The notes: a model not told the origin generated them from the letters alone. DNA of 6,997 bases from an uncultured Alphaproteobacteria bacterium (GCA_900540425.1 UQFU01000083.1:1-6997); one strand, 5' to 3'. Counted from the first letter of the stretch, positions 1-6,551 are shown. Made by a program: numbers and translations.

Positions 1-1545
1 AAATCCGCCGCAAACCGTGCCGCCGCTTCGCCGTCGTCACCGCCCCACAAAACCTGCTCGCCGCTCTTATCCCCGCGGGACGCCAGTTTTTCGGCCGTCC
101 GAATATGACAGGCCAACAGCTGTTTAAAATCGACCCTGTCGCCATGCAGCAAAACCGAAAGTTCGGACAACGCCCCCCGAACATCATTCTCAAAGGCCGC
201 CGCTTCGCTGTCTTCTCTTTGCTGTCGCCAGACTTTTTTCTCCAGCTGCCGTACCAGCCGGCGTATTTCGCCGTATTCGCGCCCCAGACAACACAACGGA
301 TTTTTCAGAAGTTCCGCCCAAAACAATTTCTTATCGCCGGTTGCTGCCTGCAAAATCTGCCGCAAAAAAATCCCCGCTGCCGAAAAAGACAATGGCCTCC
401 CGGCAGAATCGTCAACCTGAATATTCCAACGCTCCAGTTCATTTGCCACCCGGCGCGCCAAATTGCGGTCCGAAGTTACCAAAGCCGCCGTTTTTCCTTC
501 TTCTTCAAGCGCCTCGCGCATAATCAGAGCAATTCCCAAAGCCTCTTCTCGAATATCCGTGCAGTTCACCAGACTGATGCCTCCCCAGGCTTGCGGCGAA
601 AACCCCCTGCGCGGCAAATCCAGCCACTTGTCGCTGACCCCGGCCGGCCGCATAACCTCGGCAATAAAAGCCTCCGCTTCCGGATTGGCGGGTTCGGCCT
701 GCCTCTGCGACTCCCGCCCGTTCCAGCTTCAGATAATCCAACAGCTCTTTTAATTCAAACTGCGGATGCGTTTCATCTATTTCCGCCCAGTCTTCCTCAC
801 TCAAAGATTTATCCAGACCGGCCAGATAAACTTCGCCGCTCGGAAGTTCCAAAACCGTTTTAACCAGTTCTTTCATCGCCGGAAAAGCCGCCGTCGTCCC
901 GGCAACAACAATACGCTGCCGTGGTTTGTTACGTTTCCAGATTTCAGCCTGCGCCGTCAGCAGGCGGTTACGCCGCTCGCTGGCATCAATCAACTTGCGT
1001 TCCGCCAATATCTGCGGCCAATAATGGGTAATGATTTTCAAAAATTTGAGCGTTTCCTGCCAATGGGCGGCATAATCCTCCGGCACCAGCTGCTCCAGTT
1101 TGCCAAAAGAAAGCTGTTCGTTGTTCACCATATCAATCAGCGAAGCCAACTCCTGCGCCAGAAAACAAGCCTGTCCCAGCGTCATCTTCTCCATGCCGAA
1201 CTCCGCCGGCTTGGCCATGATAATCTTAATAAACAGCAACAGCCGCTCGGTCGTTCCGATCGCCGGATACATGCCGTCCAAAAATTCCCGCCCGCTGCCG
1301 CCGGTCAAAAACAGCTCGTCTTCCTCTACCTCGCCCAACGGCATCATGCGCGGCAGCAGCATCGGCGTCAGTCCCCGCAATCGGACAAAAGCTTCTTTCA
1401 TCGCCCGTACTGCCCGCCGATTGGGCAACAGGAACAAAACCTCCGCAAGTTCCGGCAGGCGGCCGGCATATTCGTCAAGAAAACGCTGCGCCAAAATTTC
1501 CGCAAACCCCAAAGAAGAAGATATGTTCCAGATTTTATTTTTCAT
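1..1545 (-). CDS. addB: AddB, helicase-nuclease subunit, 5' part, frameshifted
   Basis: AddB pairs with AddA in the cytoplasmic AddAB helicase-nuclease that resects double-strand breaks for RecA. The start MKNKIWNISSSLGFAEILAQ, the LLPNRRAVRAMKEAF segment (about residues 41-55) and the PMLLPRMMPLGEVEEDELF segment match the alphaproteobacterial AddB family. The starting frame stays clean to about residue 276 (LLDYLKLER, near 718), then turns into non-AddB sequence and stops at 505. From about 713 down to the window edge a different frame is open without a stop and reads as AddB again: EALGIALIMREAL, GKTAALVTSDRNLARRVANE, VDDSAGRPLS, ELLKNPLC. Reading the two frames together gives about 514 residues. 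The family is usually around 1000, so the C-terminal nuclease domain lies outside the window. No Shine-Dalgarno precedes the ATG. It may be a pseudogene or a sequence error; the family call is firm. Confidence 0.88.
711..720 (-). other. addB: Frameshift site in addB
   Basis: On the minus strand this reads CGGGCGGGAG, two G triplets in a row. Upstream the AddB frame ends in LKLER; downstream the AddB frame resumes as ESQRQAEPANPEAEAF. Removing one G from either run joins the frames as LKLER-R-ESQRQ or LKLER-A-ESQRQ. This implies one extra base here, from a true mutation or a sequencing or assembly error. Confidence 0.75.
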
Positions 1546-1552
1546 AGCGGCA

Positions 1553-1580
1553 AGTTTAAAACAATCTTTCGATTAGTCAA
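1553..1580 (-). promoter_or_regulatory. Candidate promoter of addB
   Basis: The minus strand carries TTGACT (1580-1575) as a -35 box and TAAACT (1558-1553) as a -10 box, with a 16-base spacer. The -10 box ends only 7 bases before the addB ATG, so transcription would start at or next to the start codon. This agrees with the lack of a Shine-Dalgarno. The call rests on consensus matching only. Confidence 0.4.
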
Positions 1581-1593
1581 CCTAATTTACAAC

Positions 1594-1626
1594 AAAAAAG
1601 GCTTTCCGCAACAGCGGAAAACCTTT
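1594..1626 (-). terminator. Intrinsic terminator after the 114-aa gene
   Basis: The arms GGCTTTCCGC (1600-1609) and GCGGAAAACC (1614-1623) form a 10-position stem with one mismatch and a 4-base loop. On the minus strand the stem is followed directly by six T (complement of 1599-1594). It lies 8 bases past the stop of the upstream minus-strand gene. Three A-T pairs extend the stem, so weak activity on the plus strand is possible. Confidence 0.8.
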
Positions 1627-1631
1627 CTCTT

Positions 1632-1976
1632 TCACAACGGCTTAATCCCCCAGAAAAACTTAAAAGGAAAAACCATAAACTTTCGGCCGTGAATAGTTTC
1701 AACAACCACAAACTCGGTCGGTCCGAAATTGCAATGATCAATTACAATTTCCCTGCAACCCACATTTCTCGAAGCAACCCGACAGCCGTACCGAAGCCTC
1801 TGGGCAACGGCTTCTGCCGAAAAAGCCTCATATTTCCCTTCGTTATCCGTCGGTCTCAGGCAAGCCCACATCTGGCAATACACCTTATTGGACCACGGAT
1901 AACTGCAAAACGAAACATTATCCATCAAGTCTGTCGGCTGCGGCGGACGAAACTTGTCAAAACATTCTTTTTTCAT
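1632..1976 (-). CDS. Cysteine-rich protein of unknown function, 114 aa
   Basis: I do not recognise this family. The ATG at 1976 gives MKKECFDKFRPPQP; a TTG two codons upstream is also in frame but less likely. The product has 114 residues with seven cysteines (5, 24, 34, 39, 65, 74, 82), His81 beside Cys82, and aromatic-rich patches (FCSYPWSNKVYCQMW; a KFMVFPFKFFWGI tail). No signal peptide or clear membrane helix is seen, so the protein is probably cytoplasmic. The cysteines could bind a metal, but no standard CxxC pair is present. The ORF is followed at once by a good terminator and preceded by a TATAAT box, which suggests its own transcription unit between addB and rdgB. No strong Shine-Dalgarno is seen. 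Confidence 0.6.
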   Translation of the reverse strand: MKKECFDKFRPPQPTDLMDNVSFCSYPWSNKVYCQMWACLRPTDNEGKYEAFSAEAVAQRLRYGCRVASRNVGCREIVIDHCNFGPTEFVVVETIHGRKFMVFPFKFFWGIKPL

Positions 1977-1998
1977 ACCCAATAATTTTTAAATAGTT

Positions 1999-2004
1999 AT
2001 TATA
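1999..2004 (-). promoter_or_regulatory. Candidate -10 box of the 114-aa gene
   Basis: The minus strand has a perfect TATAAT 22 bases upstream of the ATG at 1976, in an AT-rich gap between this gene and rdgB. No good -35 box lies 16-18 bases further upstream. The gene may instead be read through from rdgB, since no terminator is seen between them. Confidence 0.35.
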
Positions 2005-2037
2005 ATCAACTTAATTTAGAATACCTTTAACACCCGG

Positions 2038-2631
2038 TCAGTTCTTTGTCAAATACTCAATAAATTTTGCAAACGCGCGGCCCCGATGCGAAACCGCAGC
2101 TTTTTCTTCCGCGCTGAAATGACCGAAAGTCTTATCAAAACCGTCGGGAATAAAAATCGGATCATAACCAAAACCGCCGTTGCCGCTTTTCTCCCGGGCA
2201 ATCTGCCCTTCAATCCGCCCCTCAAAAACGCGGCATCCACCTTCCGGATAAGCCAAAGCCAAAACACAGGAAAAATGTGCTCCCCGGTCGTCTGAACCGC
2301 TGTTGGCAATTTCTGTCAGCAACCTGTCCATTCCCTTGTTAAAATCGCGATCCGGCGCATAACGTGCGGAATAAACCCCCGGACGGCCGGACAAAGCATT
2401 GACGCACAAACCGGAATCGTCCGCCAAGCAAGGCAACCCGCTGGCTTTGGCCAATGTTTCGGCTTTCAGCCGGGCATTTTCCTCAAAAGTCGTGCCGGTT
2501 TCTTCAACATCAGGCAGGTTCAACTCCTCTGCCGAACAAACTTCAATTTCAAACGGCGCCAGCATTTCGCGGATTTCGCTGATTTTTCCCTGATTGTGGG
2601 AAGCAATAACAATCTTTCCGATTTCTTTCAT
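2038..2631 (-). CDS. rdgB: XTP/dITP diphosphatase (RdgB/HAM1 family)
   Basis: This enzyme hydrolyses XTP, ITP and dITP to monophosphates and pyrophosphate, keeping deaminated purines out of DNA and RNA; it acts in the cytoplasm. The 197-residue protein has the family length and all its signatures: SHNQGK (11-16) for phosphate binding, [11 protein letters not shown] (47-57), LADDSGL (69-75) with the catalytic aspartates, [11 protein letters not shown] (82-92), GGFGYDPIF (152-160) and SHRGRA (181-186). Its ATG overlaps the rph TGA as ATGA, so translation is probably coupled to rph; GGGAAAG just upstream could serve as the ribosome binding site. The rph-rdgB order is common in Alphaproteobacteria. 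Confidence 0.96.
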   Translation of the reverse strand: MKEIGKIVIASHNQGKISEIREMLAPFEIEVCSAEELNLPDVEETGTTFEENARLKAETLAKASGLPCLADDSGLCVNALSGRPGVYSARYAPDRDFNKGMDRLLTEIANSGSDDRGAHFSCVLALAYPEGGCRVFEGRIEGQIAREKSGNGGFGYDPIFIPDGFDKTFGHFSAEEKAAVSHRGRAFAKFIEYLTKN

Positions 2632-3341
2632 TTCTTTCCCAAAGCCTGTTTTTGTTTTTCAACCAACTCGGCAATACCTTTTTTGGCCAAGGCATACATG
2701 GCGCCAAACTGTTCGTCGTCAAACGGAGCGCCTTCCGCGGTTCCCTGAATCTCCACAATCTTTCCGCTTTCGGTCAGAACAAAATTCATGTCTGCCTGGG
2801 CATTGGAATCTTCAATATAATCGACATCAAGCACCGGTTCGCCGTTATACAAAGCGCAAGAAACCGCCGCAACCGCCTCTTTCAGAGGATTAACCAAAAG
2901 TTTCCCCTCACGCTGCAATTTTTCAAGCGCCAGCGCCAACGCCACATAACCGCCGGTAATCGAGGCTGTCCGCGTCCCGCCGTCCGCTTGGATAACGTCA
3001 CAATCAATGCAAATAGAAATATCTTTCATGGCGCCAAGATCCACAACCGCCCGCAGCGCACGGCCGACCAAACGCTGAATTTCCTGCGTTCGCCCCGAAG
3101 GTTTGGAAGTCTCCCGCGGTACCCGGACTTGGGTCGAACGCGGCAGCATGCCGTACTCCGCCGTAATCCAACCTTTATTTTGCCCCTTGAGCCAAACGGG
3201 AACCTTGTCTTGAACGCTGGCCGTACAAACCACATGGGTATTGCCGCACTTAATCAGGCAAGACCCTTCGGCATACGGATTATAGCCGGGAATAATCTCC
3301 ACATTGCGGAGTTCGTCAGATTTTCTTTTTGAATGTCTCAT
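2628..3341 (-). CDS. rph: Ribonuclease PH
   Basis: RNase PH is a phosphorolytic 3'-5' exoribonuclease that trims tRNA 3' ends using phosphate. The 237-residue length is typical. Visible signatures are the N-terminal [27 protein letters not shown] (83-97) with the arginines needed for RNA binding and hexamer contacts, [14 protein letters not shown] (113-126) with the phosphate-binding [22 protein letters not shown] (171-187) with the conserved aspartates, and EIQGTAEG (197-204). No key residue looks lost. It is the first gene of a two-gene operon with rdgB. A weak AGAAGA serves as ribosome binding site. A promoter and an inverted repeat lie directly upstream. Confidence 0.97.
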   Translation of the reverse strand: MRHSKRKSDELRNVEIIPGYNPYAEGSCLIKCGNTHVVCTASVQDKVPVWLKGQNKGWITAEYGMLPRSTQVRVPRETSKPSGRTQEIQRLVGRALRAVVDLGAMKDISICIDCDVIQADGGTRTASITGGYVALALALEKLQREGKLLVNPLKEAVAAVSCALYNGEPVLDVDYIEDSNAQADMNFVLTESGKIVEIQGTAEGAPFDDEQFGAMYALAKKGIAELVEKQKQALGKK

Positions 3342-3345
3342 GATG

Positions 3346-3385
3346 ATATCTTCTGCAAATAGTTAATAAATTATTTTGAAGATAT
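3346..3385. repeat. 8-bp inverted repeat upstream of rph
   Basis: ATATCTTC (3346-3353) and GAAGATAT (3378-3385) are perfect inverted copies separated by 24 AT-rich bases. One arm covers the predicted rph -10 box and the other covers the rph ribosome binding site. If the predicted promoter is used, the -10 arm is not in the transcript, so a DNA operator fits better than an RNA hairpin. It may also be chance in AT-rich sequence. Confidence 0.35.
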
Positions 3386-3407
3386 GCCAAAACGCCGTAC
3401 CAATCAA
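3379..3407 (-). promoter_or_regulatory. Candidate promoter of rph-rdgB
   Basis: The minus strand has TTGATT (3407-3402) and TATCTT (3384-3379) with a 17-base spacer, each matching four of six sigma-70 consensus bases. Transcription would start near 3372, about 30 bases before the rph ATG. This implies rph-rdgB is transcribed independently of the glgA-like gene upstream. Confidence 0.45.
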
Positions 3408-3416
3408 GCACAAATT

Positions 3417-5453
3417 TTATAAATGCCCGGCTGTCAACAAATTATAATATTGATAGACGCTGCCGTCTTTGACATCCCAGCTGAAATCTTTGCGCATTGC
3501 CGTAACCGCCATTTCCCGCAGTTTTTCCGGATTATTCTCAAAAACGTCCAACGCCTTGAGCAAAACCTCGGCATAGGCATTTATATTGTTTTTCAGACGT
3601 TTGCCGTCTTTCTCCGTTCCGTAAACCTGACGGGTATTTCCAAAAAAGACCAGAGTCCGAAAACCGTCGGCGCCGTCTTCAATCGTATCCACCAAACCGC
3701 CGGTCGACATTGCTACCGGCAGGCTGCCTTTGGCCATTGCTTCCATTTGGGTCAGGCCGCAGGGTTCAAAACGGCAGGGCATCATGTAAAAATCGCTGGC
3801 CAACTGAATGGCATAGGCAAACTCGTCCTTATAACCGCGAAAAACAAAAATCCGTTTTGCCGCTTCGGGATTGATTTTTGCCACCGTGTCTTTAAGTTTC
3901 ATCAAATGCTCAAAACACTTCATATCGCCGGCGCCGCCCAAAATAAATATCGGCGCGGTCTTAATCTTTTTGCTTTGATAAAGTTCGACAATCGCACTGG
4001 CGGCAATGTCATATCCCTTCTGCTCCACCAGACGGCTGGTCGCGCAAAACATCGGAATATCATCGCTGGCCTTTTCCAAATCGGAAATGTCTTCAAACTT
4101 ATAAAAATTAAGCAGCGGCAATGTCTTGCGGCGATATTCTTCATCAACCGCCAGCTTTGACAATAAACGGATAAATTCGCGCTTGTTTTGTTTTTTGATA
4201 TCCAAAGAATTTTCATCATAACAGCCAAAATCAAAACCGCTGAAATGACTGTTGACACCGCCGATTCTTTTGGGATTGGGCGTAATCAGCTTTTTGTCAT
4301 AACCATTGACAATCCCCACAAAAGTCCCGTTTTCCTTGCGCAAATTAAGCAGCTTGCAAAAATCATAGCCAAAATCCGGCTCTTTGGAAACCTCTTCGCA
4401 ATAATTTCGGGAAACCGTCACCACCCGGTCGGCAAGATGAAAATTGCAACAGGCCTGATTATAAACGCCGTCCACCACCAAAGCGTTGTGAATACGCGGG
4501 TTATCTTTGCGGCAGGCTTTGGCATTTTTCAAAACCGGTCGGATGGTATTTTCATACAGGGCATTCAAAATCCGCACCGTATTTTTGCCGTCCCAGCCCT
4601 GATATCCGAGATGATGGGCCAGATGAATAACCGGAATATTGCGGATCTTGTCGGCAATTTTCTTTTCCAGGCGTCCGAGTTTTTGCAGCATGGTGGTCAA
4701 ATACTTTGTCAGCCCGGCAATCGCCCCGCTGTGCCAGTCATTGGCAATCAAAACATTCGGACAAGAAAGCTTTTCTATGCCGGCCCTGTCTTGGCATAAA
4801 GTCCGCAGCAAAACATAAACCGCCTTCGAAAAGAAAGCAAAACGCTCCACTTCGTCCACGCCGAGCTTGTTCAAAACATAGCATCCGTCCTGACAGTCGG
4901 GATTGCGATAATCAGTCGTAATCGTAAAAAAGCGGCGGTTTTTGAGAAAAATATACTCAACAGATCCTCTTTGTGCCGTATAAACGCCCACTTTGAAATT
5001 ATTGATAACATGATTTTTTCCGACAAACGGAACATTGATATTGGCAACTTTTCTGATTTCTACCGAACGGTTTTCGGCACCGGTATAAATATTTTGACGA
5101 AGGGAAGATTTTTTATGTTTGGTATCGCCGAGATAAAGAGGAGTAACAACGGAAATTTTATCGCCTTGGGAAGAAAATGCGGAATTAAAAGCTTCCGGCA
5201 ACTCTGTCGCCACAACCCCCAAACCGCCGACTTTCATAAAGGTTGCCGTTTCCGAAGAAATCATCCAGGCGTTTATTTTTTTGACTTCCGGCCATTTTCC
5301 GGCGGCTGCGCATTGCTGCTCTGCCACATTCCTAATTTCTAAGACCTGCTCCCCCGGCTTTGCCTCCCCGTGCATTGCGGAAATTTTTCCAAACTCTTTT
5401 TTTGATAACAACCCCCGTTTATCGACTTTAACTGACGCCGGTTTAGCCCTCAT
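3417..5453 (-). CDS. glgA: Glycogen synthase-type GT5 glycosyltransferase, extended form
   Basis: Enzymes of this family add glucose from ADP-glucose to a growing alpha-1,4-glucan in the cytoplasm. Visible signatures are SSETATFMKVGGLG (66-79), NDWHSGAIAG (238-247), HHLGYQG (280-286), GIVNGYD (380-386), SRLVEQKGYD (473-482), ILGGAGD (504-510) and the YMMPCRFEPCGLTQMEAM run (556-573). By motif position, residues matching E. coli Lys15, His161, Arg300, Lys305 and Glu377 are Lys74, His280, Arg474, Lys479 and Glu563. At 678 residues it is about 200 longer than usual: a polar N-terminal extension of about 60 residues plus longer loops between motifs. The Asp of the usual GGL[AG]DV signature is Val80. 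ATG 5453 is the most upstream start possible, because an in-frame TAA lies two codons before it; Met27 is the alternative. No glgB, glgC or glgP is in the window, so the glycogen role is inferred from the family. Confidence 0.88.
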   Translation of the reverse strand: MRAKPASVKVDKRGLLSKKEFGKISAMHGEAKPGEQVLEIRNVAEQQCAAAGKWPEVKKINAWMISSETATFMKVGGLGVVATELPEAFNSAFSSQGDKISVVTPLYLGDTKHKKSSLRQNIYTGAENRSVEIRKVANINVPFVGKNHVINNFKVGVYTAQRGSVEYIFLKNRRFFTITTDYRNPDCQDGCYVLNKLGVDEVERFAFFSKAVYVLLRTLCQDRAGIEKLSCPNVLIANDWHSGAIAGLTKYLTTMLQKLGRLEKKIADKIRNIPVIHLAHHLGYQGWDGKNTVRILNALYENTIRPVLKNAKACRKDNPRIHNALVVDGVYNQACCNFHLADRVVTVSRNYCEEVSKEPDFGYDFCKLLNLRKENGTFVGIVNGYDKKLITPNPKRIGGVNSHFSGFDFGCYDENSLDIKKQNKREFIRLLSKLAVDEEYRRKTLPLLNFYKFEDISDLEKASDDIPMFCATSRLVEQKGYDIAASAIVELYQSKKIKTAPIFILGGAGDMKCFEHLMKLKDTVAKINPEAAKRIFVFRGYKDEFAYAIQLASDFYMMPCRFEPCGLTQMEAMAKGSLPVAMSTGGLVDTIEDGADGFRTLVFFGNTRQVYGTEKDGKRLKNNINAYAEVLLKALDVFENNPEKLREMAVTAMRKDFSWDVKDGSVYQYYNLLTAGHL

Positions 5454-5490
5454 CTCTTATTCTCTCACAACCCAAAAAAACACCCCTCAT
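5443..5490 (-). CDS. Possible 15-aa leader peptide overlapping glgA start
   Basis: The minus strand has AAGGAG (5505-5500), a 9-base gap and ATG (5490-5488), then MRGVFLGCERIRDEG and a TAA that ends inside the glgA-like gene. The overlap with the downstream start is 11 bases in another frame. This is the best ribosome binding site near that gene, whose own start has only weak AAGAG sequence. Translation could be coupled through this ORF. It shows no run of one amino acid as in attenuator peptides. It could be a chance ORF. Confidence 0.4.
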   Translation of the reverse strand: MRGVFLGCERIRDEG

Positions 5491-5545
5491 AGTGACACAC
5501 TCCTTTTTTGCAAAGGGATAGTATGCACCTACATAACTTCCGCTA

Positions 5546-5574
5546 TTGACTTGTTGTGTAATAATCACTAAATA
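5546..5574 (+). promoter_or_regulatory. Candidate promoter of grpE
   Basis: TTGACT (5546-5551) is a good -35 box. The -10 at 17 bases spacing is TAAATA (5569-5574), which is weak. Transcription would begin about 35 bases before the grpE ATG. I see no CIRCE element and no convincing heat-shock sigma-32 boxes; CTTG occurs at 5550 but without a partner at the right distance. Confidence 0.35.
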
Positions 5575-5607
5575 TCTTATATATACAAGCATAATCCGAA
5601 AGTTTAA

Positions 5608-5617
5608 AGAGGAAAAA
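5608..5617 (+). promoter_or_regulatory. Ribosome binding site that sets the grpE start
   Basis: AGAGG at 5608-5612 is followed by five A and then ATG at 5618. This fixes the grpE start at MKKDKIVDK. The frame is open further upstream to 5546, but that part overlaps the predicted promoter and has no ribosome binding site. Confidence 0.8.
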
Positions 5618-6217
5618 ATGAAAAAAGATAAAATAGTTGATAAACCGGAATACGAAGACTCAGAAACCCCGGAAACCGAGCTTGAGCAAGACATTGAAGC
5701 CAATGAGGAAGCAGCGCTTCCCGAAGAGGAAGAACCCGTTGATTTGGAGTTTTTAAAAGCGGAAAATCAGCGCTTGAAAGAAGATTTTTTGCGGGCTTAT
5801 GCCGATGCCGAAAACATCAAAAAACGCTGCGCTCAGGAAATTGAAAAAAACAACAAATACGCCATTTCCTCTTTTGCCAAAAGCCTGTTAAGCGTCGCCG
5901 ATAACCTTCACCGTGCCATTGAAGCCATCCCTGCGGACAAAAAAGCCGGATGCGCCGAAGCCCAAGGGCTGTTGAAAGGCGTTGAACTGACCGAAGCCGA
6001 ACTGATGAAAGTCTTTGACAAGTTTGGCGTTCATAAAATGGAAATCCTCAATACAGTTTTTGACCCGAATTACCATCAGGTCATTCAGGAAGTGGAAGAC
6101 CCGGACAAACCGGCGGGAACCATCGTTTCCGAGTTGCAAACCGGCTATATGATCAATGACCGTATCCTGCGTGAGGCAATGGTAATTGTGACTAAAGGCG
6201 GCCCGACAGAACACTAA
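5618..6217 (+). CDS. grpE: GrpE, nucleotide exchange factor of DnaK
   Basis: GrpE is a cytoplasmic dimer that releases ADP from DnaK and so resets the Hsp70 folding cycle. The 199-residue length fits the family. An acidic, disordered N-terminus (residues 1-40, rich in Glu) leads into a long coiled coil (about 42-75, with LKAENQRLKEDFLRAYADAENIKKR in heptads). A four-helix dimer part follows, then a C-terminal beta domain with FDPNYHQVIQEVED and the signature GYMINDRILREAMVIVTK near the end. It is transcribed away from the glgA-like gene and ends ahead of a terminator hairpin, so it appears monocistronic. In many Alphaproteobacteria grpE sits beside hrcA and near rph; hrcA is absent here. Neither dnaK nor dnaJ is in the window. 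Confidence 0.97.
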   Translation: MKKDKIVDKPEYEDSETPETELEQDIEANEEAALPEEEEPVDLEFLKAENQRLKEDFLRAYADAENIKKRCAQEIEKNNKYAISSFAKSLLSVADNLHRAIEAIPADKKAGCAEAQGLLKGVELTEAELMKVFDKFGVHKMEILNTVFDPNYHQVIQEVEDPDKPAGTIVSELQTGYMINDRILREAMVIVTKGGPTEH

Positions 6218-6287
6218 ATATTTTATATCCCGTAGATAAAGATATTTAACGTTACGTTTTTCCTTTGATTTTCCTGACTTCCATAAA

Positions 6288-6318
6288 CTTATCCGCCAAC
6301 CGGATAAGAAATATTTTT
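6288..6318 (+). terminator. Probable terminator of grpE
   Basis: CTTATCCG (6288-6295) and CGGATAAG (6301-6308) form a perfect 8-bp stem with a CCAAC loop. A T5 run begins five bases later (6314-6318). The offset T run makes it a less than ideal terminator. It lies 70 bases past the grpE stop, and that gap is AT-rich with only a weak 7-bp inverted repeat (6215-6221 with 6242-6248). Confidence 0.6.
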
Positions 6319-6319
6319 G

Positions 6320-6347
6320 TTGCATTTTTCCGGACTTGTATTAATCT
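6320..6347 (+). promoter_or_regulatory. Candidate promoter of the structured RNA
   Basis: TTGCAT (6320-6325) and TAATCT (6342-6347) are spaced by 16 bases. The -35 box is fair and the -10 box is weak. The predicted transcription start (about 6353-6355) falls at the first base of the first hairpin of the RNA, which supports the reading. The boxes alone are not strong evidence. Confidence 0.3.
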
Positions 6348-6353
6348 TGCTTT

Positions 6354-6522
6354 TGCATCCGGGAGAGCCGGATGCGGAGTGTAGCAACTCCTTACACAAA
6401 AAGAAGCTCCTTTCATGGGGAGCGGCCGGAATAAGTGTGCCTGGCGCATAACGAAGAAGGCCGACTGTTTTTGTGTACAGTTGCTAACTCCCCGCCTTAG
6501 GATCGCTAGGGCGGTTTCTTTT
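6354..6522 (+). ncRNA. Structured RNA of unknown family, about 168 nt
   Basis: Three helices follow each other without gaps. First is a perfect 8-bp hairpin (6355-6362 with 6368-6375, loop GAGAG). Second is a domain closed by 23 base pairs: 6376-6380 with 6487-6491, bulged G6381, 6382-6389 with 6479-6486, a small internal loop, and 6393-6402 with 6468-6477. Inside is a three-way junction with hairpin A (6406-6411 with 6418-6423) and hairpin B (6424-6427 with 6459-6462, a purine-rich internal loop, then 6436-6440 with 6444-6448 and loop CTG). Third is an intrinsic terminator starting at 6492. The terminator T tract fixes the plus strand. It shows none of the hallmarks I know for 6S RNA, SRP RNA, tmRNA, RNase P RNA or common riboswitches. 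It could be an independent sRNA, a leader of the downstream HTH gene, or a small inverted-repeat element. Confidence 0.6.
6492..6522 (+). terminator. Intrinsic terminator of the structured RNA
   Basis: CCGCCTTA (6492-6499) pairs with TAGGGCGG (6507-6514), one pair being T-G, and TTTCTTTT follows at once. It lies 29 bases before the start codon of the HTH gene, so the HTH gene needs read-through or another promoter. GGTTTC (6513-6518) can also pair with GAAACC (6528-6533); that hairpin would compete with the terminator stem. Confidence 0.75.
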
Positions 6523-6551
6523 AACCGGAAACCTCAAGGGAGTTTAGAACC

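Noticed and set aside
105..1692. Long plus-strand open frames opposite addB
   Set aside because: They read as low-complexity, basic and proline-rich sequence with no family motif, and they lie opposite clear AddB coding sequence. They are antisense shadows.
1977..1982. TTG start two codons upstream for the 114-aa protein
   Set aside because: A TTG start gains only two residues and has no better ribosome binding site than the ATG at 1976.
2652..4799. Long plus-strand open frames opposite rph and the glgA-like gene
   Set aside because: The opposite strand carries full-length proteins with all family motifs; these frames have none and no ribosome binding sites.
5546..5617. Upstream extension of grpE by 24 codons
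   Set aside because: It covers the predicted promoter, has no ribosome binding site, and adds residues not typical of GrpE. AGAGG sets the start at 5618.
5454..5617. CIRCE or sigma-32 heat-shock control of grpE
   Set aside because: No TTAGCACTC-type inverted repeat is present, and the CTTG at 5550 lacks a matching -10 at a proper distance.
6252..6449. Minus-strand 65-codon frame through the structured RNA
   Set aside because: It crosses the helices and the grpE terminator, has no homology that I recognise, and runs against the terminator-defined strand.
6354..6522. 6S RNA, SRP RNA, tmRNA, RNase P RNA or 5S rRNA
   Set aside because: There is no SRP GGAAG..AGCAGCC loop, no tRNA-like end or T-loop, and no GAGGAAAGTC P4 region. 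A three-way junction replaces the single bubble-stem of 6S. TGCCTGGCG at 6438 recalls the start of E. coli 5S rRNA, but nothing after it matches.
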